The notes beneath the pieces are model-generated. The model did no database searches and had not been told where the DNA came from. It saw only the letters and a program-made list of their open reading frames with translations. Below, one piece after another: positions 1 through 7,429 of a DNA stretch of 12,500 bases; position 1 is the first letter of the stretch; every line of letters starts with the position of its first letter. The DNA comes from Trachelipus rathkii. Its lineage: Eukaryota > Arthropoda > Malacostraca > Isopoda > Trachelipodidae. The stretch spans positions 1-12,500 of the forward strand of contig JABUQX010065615.1 in the NCBI GenBank assembly GCA_015478945.1, read 5' to 3'. The position numbers and the translations under genes were made by a program.

Positions 1-7
1 AAGAGAG

Positions 8-163
8 AGATATATTATATATATATATGTTATATATATGTATTATATATATAGTGTATTTATATATATTATGATATATAACGTATATAGGTATATATTA
101 TTATATAATATTATATATTATATATATATATATGATATATAATATATAATATATATATATATA
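8..163. repeat. Irregular (TA)n array
   Basis: TA repeat with many single-base breaks. It opens the window and may continue upstream. Confidence 0.9.
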
Positions 164-300
164 CTTGATGCTATTTAAAAGTAAGCAACTAACTTTTGCT
201 ACGTAATAATATAATATAATAATAATAATAAGTAATTAAGCATAATAATATAATATAAATAATATATATAATAATATGTATATAAATTAATATTTGTAAT

Positions 301-403
<103 letters not shown>

Positions 404-507
404 GTAACTGATAATTAATTAAAGATAATTAATCAATAATATATAACAGATTAGAATTGAAAAAAAAGTTTAGTAATAATAATCTAAAAATAATACCATA
501 TAATTAC

Positions 508-705
508 AATGTTAATAATAATTATGATGTTAATAATAATTGTTAATAATAATAAATACAATGTTAATAATAATTATGTTAATAATAATTATAAAGTTAA
601 TAACAATTATAATGTTAATAATTATATTGTTATTAATAATTATAATGTTAATAATAATTTGTTAATAATAAAGTTATAGTATGTTAATAATAAATTTCAG
701 TTTTA
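508..705. repeat. AT-rich minisatellite of atgttaataataattat-like units
   Basis: Roughly ten diverged units containing gttaataataatta, with variable spacing of about 15 to 22 bp. Confidence 0.75.
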
Positions 706-732
706 ATTATAATGTTAAGGTAAATAATAAAT

Positions 733-785
733 GTAATAATAATAATAATATAATAATAATAATAACCGAAATAATAATAATAATA

Positions 786-825
<40 letters not shown>
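733..825. repeat. (TAA)n microsatellite, interrupted
   Basis: ATAATA repeats broken by ataccgaaa-type interruptions near 765 and by phase slips. Confidence 0.9.
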
Positions 826-826
<1 letters not shown>

Positions 827-897
827 TTTTTTGATAATTTTACTGACAAAAGATCTGAGGAAAGTGTTTTCTCAAGGTCAAAGACACACTATTTTTC

Positions 898-1015
898 TTG
901 AGAGAGTAGAGAGAGAGAGAGAGAGGAGAGAGAGTAGAGAGAGAGACGAGAGAGAGAAGATGAGAGAGAGGAGAGAGAGAGAGAGGAGAATTTGAGAGAG
1001 AGAAGAGAGAGAAGT

Positions 1016-1047
<32 letters not shown>

Positions 1048-1048
1048 A
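898..1048. repeat. Imperfect (GA)n microsatellite
   Basis: About 150 bp of purine-only GA repeat with scattered T/C interruptions (tagaga, cgagag, tgagag). The minus-strand Ser/Leu-rich open frames over it (840-1052, 878-1072) are artefacts of the repeat. Confidence 0.95.
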
Positions 1049-1128
1049 ACATTTACTGTTTCTTATATCCATAATTCAATCATAATGTGGACTATCTCTC
1101 GGGATATTTACGAAATGTGTAATATACA

Positions 1129-1268
1129 GTATAATATATTATATATATATATAAATATATAGTTAAGTATACGTTATATATTATATATTATATGTATAAT
1201 TTTATATATATTATTTATTATATAGTATAAATATATATATATATATTATATATATATATATATATATA
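1129..1268. repeat. Irregular (TA)n array before exon A
   Basis: TA repeat reaching within 10 bp of the exon A acceptor. Confidence 0.9.
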
Positions 1269-1277
1269 TTGTTTTAG

Positions 1278-1408
1278 TTAACAAGCGAAGAGGTGGTTGA
1301 GGCTTTCATTGAAAGAATCAGAGAAGTGAATCCGATTTTAAACTCTCTCGTCCAAGAAAGATTTGAAGATGCAAGAAAAGAATCTGTTGAAATAGATACA
1401 TTTATTAG
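1278..1408 (+). CDS. FAAH2: FAAH2-like amidase, internal exon A
   Basis: Internal exon of a fatty-acid amide hydrolase 2-like serine hydrolase (amidase signature family), which in characterised members cleaves fatty acid amides. The frame opens with LTSEEVVEAFIERIREVNP and continues NSLVQERFEDARKES, the helical segment that precedes the catalytic core (family pattern: S-x-E-V-V-x-A-[FY]-I-x-R-I-x-E-V-N). The 3' splice site is tgttttag with AG at 1276-1277. The donor is ag|gttcgt with GT at 1409-1410. The length is 131 nt, leaving two bases (ag) that need one base from the next exon; exon B supplies c, making a Ser codon. Upstream exons with the start codon lie outside the window. (TA)n arrays crowd both splice sites. 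Family assignment is recognition by eye; the splice sites are inferred from phase and consensus. Confidence 0.87.
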
Positions 1409-1416
1409 GTTCGTCT

Positions 1417-1555
1417 ATTATATATATATATAATATATAATATATATATATATATATTATATTATATGTCTTTATATATATATGTATATATATATATATA
1501 TATAATATATACTAATAATATAATATTATATTATATATATATATATATATTATAT
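1417..1555. repeat. Irregular (TA)n array after exon A
   Basis: TA repeat starting 9 bp after the exon A end. Confidence 0.9.
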
Positions 1556-1865
1556 GAACAAATTATTAATTGTTTATTTTGATGTAAATTGGTTTAACGG
1601 AAGCTTTTTTTGTTTAAAGAAAAAGCACTTGCAGTGTTTGTAGTTTTTGAATGAATAATGGAATGAATAGTAATAATAATAATGGAATAATAATAATGAA
1701 ATAATTAATAATGAATAATTGAATAATAATAATCCAATGTGCCTGTTTTAATAGAAATTTTAAGTAATTAGTTTTAATATTTAATGTTATGAAGGTAAAG
1801 AAATTGATTATATTATTTTTGAACGGTCTCAATTATTATCGCTAATATATTATTAAGACCAGTAA
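1556..1865. repeat. AT-rich spacer with (AATAATGGA)-type repeats
   Basis: Non-coding sequence in which 1651-1735 is a degenerate AAT/GAATAAT array. The minus-strand frame at 1614-1832 is low-complexity Ile/Phe/Asn and not a gene. Confidence 0.6.
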
Positions 1866-1875
1866 ATTATATATG

Positions 1876-1906
<31 letters not shown>

Positions 1907-1983
1907 ATAATATAATATATTTATATATATAATATATATTATATATATATAATATATTATATATATATATATATATTAATATT
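1866..1983. repeat. Irregular (TA)n array
   Basis: TA repeat abutting the left arm of the inverted repeat. Confidence 0.9.
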
Positions 1984-2343
1984 TATAACCCTTGGAGTGA
2001 TTCGTTCACTTACCAGGATTAAATCCCGGGCCCTCGCGAACGGTATGCAACGTGTTTCACTGCGAGCAACGACGATGAGCTAAAAGGATATGCGACTTAA
2101 AACCTATGAAAGAGTGCTCTATTCAATAGAATAAGGAGCTGCCTATTTCAAGGACAGATACCGGTAGCCAACGCATCTCGCTTGCACTCGTCAATAAGGT
2201 ACACAGGACCCATGTAAAGGAGACCCTCTAGATTCGAGTGGATTTGTATAGATTTAAATACTGCAATAAACCGCAGTTAGATGTAACAATAACTGAAATC
2301 CTTTGAGCTGATTCTTGCACTTACCAGAGTTAGATCCCGGGCC
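1984..2343 (-). repeat. Left arm of a long inverted repeat of SINE-like units
   Basis: This stretch is largely the reverse complement of 2401-2485 plus 2647-2952. Two shared blocks are exact over 20 nt: aaacctatgaaagagtgctc (near 2099-2119) and acgcatctcgcttgcactcg (near 2172-2192), both found reversed in the right arm. The arm holds one long unit (1984-2254) and the tail part of a second unit (2255-2343), both minus-oriented. Each unit's tail reads (reversed) ...atcctggtaagtg...ggagttat...cagtattta. The GC content and CCCGGG sites contrast with the surrounding TA arrays, so this is inserted repeat DNA. A further stretch, 2344-2400, has no partner and forms the loop. A tRNA-like B-box resemblance (cgggatttaatcctgg, reversed) suggests a degenerate SINE family. 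Confidence 0.8.
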
Positions 2344-2400
2344 TGCGGAACGGTATGTCAAGCGTGTTTACCAACTGCTGACCAGACAAGCTAAAAAGAA

Positions 2401-2485
2401 GGGCCCGGGATCCATCCTGGTAAGTGAAGATCACTCATGGAGTTATTTTATCTATACAATTGAACTGCGGTTTAATCAGTATTTA
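2401..2485 (+). repeat. Inner right arm: truncated SINE-like unit tail
   Basis: It starts gggcccgggatccatcctgg and continues through ggagttattttatctatac to cagtattta, mirroring 2255-2343 in reverse orientation. Only the tail of the unit is present, from the CCCGGG site onward. It ends exactly where a different, tRNA-headed SINE begins. The open frame over 2315-2566 is a by-product of this repeat DNA and not a gene. Confidence 0.75.
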
Positions 2486-2647
2486 GCCGATCTACGTGGC
2501 TCAAACGGTAGAGCGACGGAGTCGCATGGCAGGGTCGTGGGTTCGAATCCTGTGTCGGGATCCTAGGTAGAAATTACTCAAGAAAGTCCCGCTCCTTGAA
2601 TAGGGCTATGCCCGTGCGGTGTGAACTTTTTGGGGAAAAAAAAAAAA
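2486..2647 (+). mobile_element. tRNA-derived SINE with A and B boxes and poly(A) tail
   Basis: A short retroelement of about 160 bp of the kind transcribed by RNA polymerase III. An A-box-like tggctcaaacggtagagcg lies at 2497-2515, with a D-stem pairing gctc/gagc. A perfect B box, ggttcgaatcc, lies at 2540-2550. A non-tRNA body (ctaggtagaaattactc... through gtgtgaactttttgggg) follows, ending in a run of 12 A at 2636-2647. The sequences where the acceptor stem should be (before 2497 and after the T arm) do not pair, so this is not a functional tRNA. No convincing target-site duplication is visible. It interrupts only the right arm of the inverted repeat. Confidence 0.75.
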
Positions 2648-2952
2648 TATACAAATTTCCTCGATCTAGAGTGGTCTCCTTACATTGGGCTCATGTGTTA
2701 CTTTGACCCGAGTGCAAGCGAGATGCGTGGCTGAGGTATCTGTCCTGCCATAGGCGGTCCTTATTCCTATTGAAAGGAGCACTCTTTCATAGGTTTAGTC
2801 GCGTATCTTTTTTAGTGTCGTGGTCTGAGTGTAACACGGGTTCTTGGCACACGTTCGCGAGGGCCCGGGATTAAATCCTGGTAGGCTGAAGAATCACTCA
2901 AGGAGTTATTTTTATCTATACAAATTGAACTGAGGTTTAATTGCAGTATTTA
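2647..2952 (+). repeat. Outer right arm: SINE-like unit with tRNA-like head and (TA)n tail
   Basis: Full-length counterpart, in opposite orientation, of 1984-2254. Shared blocks include gagcactctttcataggttt and cgagtgcaagcgagatgcgt. Within it, 2818-2838 (cgtggtctgagtgtaacacgg) resembles an A box and 2868-2878 (ggattaaatcc) a degenerate B box, about 30 to 45 nt downstream as in tRNA-like heads. The unit then runs through cctggtaggctgaag and ggagttatttttatc to a tail ending cagtatttaca, which passes straight into a (TA)n array. That arrangement suggests the array grew from the element's tail. Confidence 0.72.
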
Positions 2953-3032
2953 CATATATATATTATATATATATATTATTATATATATATATATATATAT
3001 ACTATTATAATATATATATATATATAATATAT
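2953..3032. repeat. Irregular (TA)n array
   Basis: TA repeat that continues directly from the tail of the right-arm SINE-like unit. Confidence 0.9.
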
Positions 3033-3654
3033 TGAAATGTTTACTACTTCGACATGAGGGTTTTCCAGAGAATGATTGAAACGTTAAAAATGTTCTTTCA
3101 CTCGGATAAAAGCTTATGATCCTTATTTTAACTTCCTCTGATGTCATTGTTATTCGTCTCAGAGACAACATTTTCATTTTTGAAATACTCACAATCTCGC
3201 ATCATAATTTACTTCAGAAACTCCAACTTCTTATATATCATTCCTGAGTTTTGCAAAGTCAATTCTCAGCTGTACTTAAAAATTATTCTCTGTAGAAAAT
3301 GCAGTAATTTTTCTGAAATCTATTCTTCCCGCTATTCATACCATTTTACTGAAAATGTCTCGCTTCAATGTGCTTCTTCCTCTTTCCAAGAGTTTTCTCT
3401 TTCATTTTTCGAAGGATTTCATTGTTCGTTTCACTATAAGTTTTAAGAGTTTCGATCCTCCGAGGAGTACTTTTATCAATTCTCCCTCCCTCATTGTTTC
3501 CAATTGTCTTAGCCGTCAAGCTTTCATTCTTCTTAAACGTTTTGAGTCACTCGCTTCGGTGCCTAGTACCTACGATATTTTTATTTGAAAATTCGTTTAA
3601 ATTCCTTCTCTTCAATGTCGGGGGTCTCATAGAGAGACCTGACCTTTTTCCAAA

Positions 3655-3656
<2 letters not shown>
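3033..3656. other. Unique intronic segment between TA arrays
   Basis: About 620 bp of pyrimidine-rich (plus strand) sequence bounded by (TA)n on both sides. Apart from the doubtful minus-strand open frame described separately, I see no gene, repeat unit or RNA. Plus-strand open frames at 3141-3446, 3355-3588 and 3494-3694 run through T-rich sequence or into the (TA)n and lack protein-like features. Confidence 0.5.
3346..3546 (-). other. Possible Lys-rich coding remnant, unidentified
   Basis: A minus-strand frame stays open for 66 codons between a stop at 3549-3547 and TAA at 3348-3346. It reads LKTFKKNESLTAKTIGNNEG, then GRIDKSTPRRIETLKTYSET, then NNEILRKMKEKTLGKRKKHI, ending EARHFQ. There is no Met start. 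The charged, Lys/Glu-rich composition looks more protein-like than the neighbouring DNA. A one-base change in the AAAA run near 3535 would join it to a further open stretch upstream (TEASDSK). I do not recognise a family. It could be a transposon gene fragment or chance. Confidence 0.25.

Positions 3657-3688
<32 letters not shown>
3657..3688. repeat. (TA)n microsatellite
   Basis: Nearly perfect TA repeat. Confidence 0.9.
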
Positions 3689-3691
<3 letters not shown>

Positions 3692-4129
3692 TGAAAACAC
3701 ATAAAAAAAAAATATTTAAGATACTAATTTATACTATATTTTAATTATATATAGTATATAGTATGTATATATATATTATATATATATATTATTATATATA
3801 TATATATATATATAATATATAATATATATATATATATACCCAGGTGAAAACACACGGAATTGAGCTTTTCGGCTCTTCAGATTCCTATTGAAAGATAAAA
3901 AAAATAAAATGAGTGATAAAACCATTACTTTGGTCTCAATGAATAAAACAACTAAAAACTTAAATAAACATAAACAAAAAAAAAAAATAGATCAACTCTT
4001 GATACCAAAAGATTATCATTAAAAACAAATGGTCAAACATGAAAATACAGAGTATAATTAAAAACTGGCCCCAGCTCAATATGAAAATGAAAAATGGAGA
4101 CTGGCACACACAACAGCGCAGGGCCTGGA
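3689..4129. other. A-rich intronic segments separated by TA arrays
   Basis: Contains a short A-rich stretch (3689-3736), a (TA)n array (3737-3838) and about 290 bp of A-rich DNA ending ggcctgg at 4129. The sequence after two successive TA arrays is similar: agatgaaaacacat at 3690 and aggtgaaaacacac at 3842. No coding potential is seen. Confidence 0.5.
3737..3838. repeat. Irregular (TA)n array
   Basis: TA repeat with many single-base slips. Confidence 0.9.
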
Positions 4130-4218
4130 ATATATATATATATATAGATATATATTAGTATATATATATATATATATAATATATATATCTTATTTATATT
4201 ATATATATATTATATTAT

Positions 4219-4252
<34 letters not shown>

Positions 4253-4293
4253 ATTATATAATATTTATATATATATATTATATATATATATAG
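4130..4293. repeat. Irregular (TA)n array
   Basis: TA repeat between the A-rich segment and the higher-GC segment. Confidence 0.9.
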
Positions 4294-4960
4294 TAGGCAC
4301 CTCGCAATAACGGCTAGCTCTCTTACCGGGCGTTTCATCAATAACGGCTCTCTACTACTCGCAGTGTTGTGGTGGAAGAAAACGCACGCGACGAACGAAG
4401 AACAGATCGCTACGCCAAACTGCGTTGCGGCGTATTGCGATGCATGGGCTTAGTTCAGTCTTCATGCGATCTGTATCTATCTCTCAATTTTCCAAACTTT
4501 ATACGGTATTAAAATTTATTTGTTAAAAAATTGTGTGGCTACATAAAGTGAAGAGAAATTGGCGCATGGTTGTGGCATTGAAATGGGATAACTGATTTCT
4601 GTAACAAGTTAAATTCAAATTAGAATCATCATGAAAAGAATGAGCAATGCAGCTAGATGAAAATTTGACGAGGGAACAGGAAGGTTTCAAAGAATAAAAA
4701 AAATCGTGTATAGACTAAACTAATATTCTGAAGATAATTGTGCACTAGAGCACCATCGCAACCTTCAACTGAAACGTCCGGCCTGCCATCAACTTCAGAT
4801 TCTACACCAACAACATCGTTATCACCATCTGCAAAACGAAGGTGGTTGTTTGTAGATTCAGGTGATGAAGATTCGCTATTGTTCGGTTGAACGAAGAAGT
4901 GACATCCTCAAAAAAAAATATTTGTGTTTAAAATTTTATATTATTATTTCTTTTTTCAGT
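4294..4960. other. Higher-GC segment, possible transposon remnant, unidentified
   Basis: A block richer in GC than its surroundings begins at a (TA)n border with gtaggcacctcgcaataacg. It contains an 11-nt direct repeat, caataacggct, at 4305-4315 and 4339-4349, and CG-containing sequence at 4380-4445. At about 4722-4890 the plus strand is open for a Ser/Thr/Pro- and then acidic-rich stretch (PSTETSGLPSTSDSTPTTSL, then KRRWLFVDSGDEDSLLFG, stop). The minus strand is also open over much of the same interval, so the coding strand is undecided. An acceptor-like ttcttttttcag ends at 4960. It could be the 5' part of a DNA transposon; I recognise no family. Confidence 0.3.
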
Positions 4961-5030
4961 TGGAAAATCATGCATTGTGCGTACTACATATATATTTAAA
5001 GGTAATAAACATTTGTAATTTCCTCTCAAA

Positions 5031-5118
5031 GAATTCTTATTCATGTTATTGAAACTTAATTGAATTCTTGTTCACATTGCTGAATCATAAAGAATTCTTG
5101 TTCATATTGCTGAATATA
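5031..5118 (+). repeat. Three-copy minisatellite, about 30-bp period
   Basis: gaattctt starts at 5031, 5062 and 5092, each time followed by a variant of gttcatattgctgaatca. Copy 1 is diverged; copies 2 and 3 are close. It ends at a (TA)n array. Confidence 0.7.
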
Positions 5119-5283
5119 TAATATATATATATTATATATATATATATCTATTATATTTATATTATAGGTAATATATTTTATTATTATATTTATATATATA
5201 TATATATATATATAGGATTTATTAATATATATATTTATATATATAGTATATATTATAGTATATATATTTTTTAGTTTTATTTA

Positions 5284-5332
<49 letters not shown>

Positions 5333-5348
5333 TATATATTAGTATATA
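5114..5348. repeat. Long irregular (TA)n array
   Basis: About 235 bp of TA repeat with T-run and TAG interruptions. Confidence 0.9.
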
Positions 5349-5466
5349 GGACGTAGTTTTGCTTGCAGGAAACTCGCAAGGCACAAAAAAAAGCCTTAAT
5401 TCACTTACCAACTTTTTTCACTTAACGGCGAGGGTTCGGTCCCAATCACGCCGTTGTGCGAGGTCC
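5340..5466 (+). repeat. Possible SINE 3' fragment with tRNA T-arm-like hairpin
   Basis: A non-TA island between TA arrays. The sequence aacggcg (5424-5430) and its exact reverse complement cgccgtt (5449-5455) enclose gggttcggtccc, which resembles a Pol III B box. No A box is found upstream, so it is at most a truncated tRNA-derived SINE. Confidence 0.4.
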
Positions 5467-5467
5467 T

Positions 5468-5535
5468 AATATATATAATATATTTATTATTATTATATAG
5501 TTATATAGAGTATATATATATAGTTATGATATATA

Positions 5536-5577
<42 letters not shown>
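5468..5577. repeat. (TA)n followed by perfect (GA)n
   Basis: TA-rich to 5537, then about 20 uninterrupted GA units to 5577. Confidence 0.9.
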
Positions 5578-5579
<2 letters not shown>

Positions 5580-5740
5580 AAAACTTTCCTTTCCCCATTT
5601 ATTATTTGAACTTTTGCTCATTTCATGAGGAGATAAAACTAAGGAGTTGATTTCCTTTTCACAAAGAAATAGAAATTAGAACTTTGTGTTTTAGATCTTT
5701 GTATTCTGGTTCACAAAAAAGATAATTGTTTTGATATTTA
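5578..5740. other. Intron sequence, no feature seen
   Basis: AT-rich DNA between the GA microsatellite and the 3' end of the transposase remnant. It may include the eroded element end. Confidence 0.4.
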
Positions 5741-6515
5741 AGTTCTAACTTTAAAGCCGCCAATACTTTGCAATCTAAAGTTTAAGATCGGTACTGTCAG
5801 ACTGCCAAACGTCAAGTGTCAGAAAATGGAAGCATTGTCCCTGAGCCAAACTTGAGTAGACCTTTCTTTATGTGCCGTTGCTGAATCCTTACCTATTGGT
5901 TTTTCCACAACTTCCAGAATTGTTCGGTGGTACACAATTGCCTGGGTTTTAAAACTTTTTTTTTTAAAAAATAGATGTCTTTAACACCATTGGAACTCGC
6001 TCGTCACCAAACCATCGCAAAAACCGGATGATAACTACTTTGAACATATGATAAGAATTCTGCTGCTTCCTTAGATGACGTTAGGAAAACATTCATTCCC
6101 GGTAAAGATTTTTTCGTCTCAAATGAGAATATTTTGGTGACTATAATACACGTACTTAGCCAACAGGCGTTTAGACTTTTCTTTCCTACCTTTCTTTAGG
6201 ACATCCATGAGTAAATTTCAGGTGAGTGTTTTGCAAGCTCTAATTTTTATGTTCTCTCTGACGATACGCGACATGGAATTTCTGGGTGTCTGCAATTCAC
6301 GTGACATGGGGTTTTTGTTTGCGAAGAGGAATTCGCTCAATTCGTTCCATTACAGTTTTGACCATCTGCAATGACCGAACAAAACGTCGTCTATCAGACC
6401 TATGGTCATCTGTTACATCACAAGTTTCTTCGTATATCTTTGTTACGGCACACAAACACATGGCTAATACCAAGCGGTTATAGTCTTGAAAATGGTACAC
6501 TTTTCTATGCCACAC
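5741..6515 (-). pseudogene. Decayed Tc1/mariner-superfamily transposase
   Basis: Cut-and-paste DDE/D transposase remnant, readable only by changing frame. Going 5' to 3' on the minus strand: 6515-6305 gives TCDVTDDHRSDRRR and MVKTVMERIERIPLRKQK, like the helix-turn-helix linker region. From 6307 a second frame gives MSRELQTPRNSMSRIVREN, later KSKRLLAKYVYYSHQNILI, with two in-frame TGA codons (one at 6220-6218). It reaches DEKIFT, whose Asp codon at 6118-6116 is the first catalytic Asp. Then come SKEAAEFLSYVQSSYHPVFAMVW, a TGA, and SSNGVKDIYF. A new frame gives TILEVVEKPIGK and DSATAHKERSTQVWLRDN (second Asp at 5887-5885). Another shift gives DVWQSDSTDLKL (third Asp at 5789-5787). The last two Asp codons are 95 nt apart, compatible with a DD34-type spacing. 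Short deletions and at least three shifts make it inactive. It sits antisense in the amidase intron. No terminal inverted repeats were found. Confidence 0.82.
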
Positions 6516-6960
6516 TTATGTAAGTCAATGAAAGGAACACAATTTTTTAATTGCCCTACTTGATTGCTACTTGATATGTAAGCGACAAAAAATAGTATCT
6601 GAGCTTAAAGTGTGAAGGTCGTGTGAAGGTTAAATATTGACATCATAAGTTATTTACTTAGATATGTATTCTAATTTTGCTTTTAGCTTGGAGTAGTTAT
6701 TAGGAATTGTAGTTTTTATAAACTATTTGGGAGTGGTTTGTATTATATTTACTTATATATTGATTAATCTCATTATATAACAATGACAAATTATGTATGT
6801 TTATTATGAAAGTACATAGAGTATTATATGTATATATTTTATTTTTGTCGTGTGTATGTTATTTATATTGCGTTAATTCGTATATTAGATAGTATTCTAT
6901 TATGCTGAGTATTCACTCACACTAGTTATTATCTATTAAGGGTTTATAGTATTTGAATAT
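6516..6960. other. Intron sequence without recognised features
   Basis: AT-rich sequence upstream of the transposase remnant that grades into the TA/TG-rich, cytosine-poor tract. The minus-strand transposase reading does not extend into it and no terminal inverted repeat was found. Confidence 0.5.
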
Positions 6961-7230
6961 TATTATGATAAGTATATATTAGTTTATATTGTAGTATATG
7001 ATAAGTATTTATATGGTGGTTAGTATTTAGGTTTAGTTGAAGTTTATTCAAATTATATATGTATTATATTGGATACGTAGGTTATAGGGTATGTTAGTGG
7101 ATAGTTTAGGTAGGTATAGGGTTGTTGTGAGTATGTTATTATATAGGTATATATATAGGTATATATATATGTATTGTAGTATGTATGTATAATATATATA
7201 TATAGTATCGTTTCTATATATATTGATGGT
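6961..7230. repeat. Degenerate TA/TG tract nearly devoid of C (plus strand)
   Basis: Irregular tat/gta/ggt sequence immediately before exon B. I count about two cytosines in 6961-7200, while G remains common. It ends at the acceptor of exon B, whose polypyrimidine tract is consequently poor (tatatattgatggttgttag). Confidence 0.75.
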
Positions 7231-7236
7231 TGTTAG

Positions 7237-7328
7237 CTCTTCGGAACAAATTGAAGAAGAACTCGCGAAGAGAAACTCTTCTTGGTGTTCCTTTTTGGAC
7301 TGTGAAAGAGACTTTTATGCTGTAAAAG
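7237..7328 (+). CDS. FAAH2: FAAH2-like amidase, exon B, with frame-shifted catalytic-Lys segment
   Basis: This exon should encode the stretch leading into the catalytic Lys loop. The acceptor is gttgttag (AG 7235-7236) and the donor is aaag|gttaat (GT 7329-7330). Phases match exon A (ag+c = Ser) and exon C (g+gt = Gly). In that frame it begins SSEQIEEELAKR, as expected before the Lys loop, and ends AVK, giving the family-like junction AVKGLKHTCG. Between them, at about 7277-7318, the proper frame reads SSWCSFLDCERDFY, which is unlike the family. The family motif is found in the +1 frame instead: LLGVPF, then W, then TVKETF at 7278-7316, with the Lys codon at 7305-7307. That other frame hits a stop at 7323. 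The exon is therefore open from end to end but lacks the catalytic Lys. Causes could be two compensating indels, consensus error, or a decayed or repurposed gene copy. Confidence 0.82.
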
Positions 7329-7429
7329 GTTAATTTCGGATAAAATAATTTCTCAACTAAGTGTGCTTTAGAATAGAGAAATGGTATCGTATAGTAGTAC
7401 ATAACTAAAGATTGTTAATAACTTCTTAA

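Noticed and set aside
840..1072. Leu/Ser-rich minus-strand open frames with signal-peptide-like appearance
   Set aside because: Direct translation of a (GA)n microsatellite.
2486..2560. Genuine tRNA gene
   Set aside because: A and B boxes are good, but the flanking 7-nt segments cannot form an acceptor stem, the T stem needs several G-U pairs, and a poly(A)-tailed body follows. A SINE fits better.
2315..2566. 83-codon plus-strand open frame ending in GRVVGSNPVSGS
   Set aside because: It spans the inverted-repeat loop and the tRNA-like SINE head; the SNPVSG end is the B box read as protein. No independent protein signal.
6286..6483. Plus-strand 65-codon open frame
   Set aside because: It lies opposite the transposase amino-terminal region, whose minus-strand reading shows ordered family motifs.
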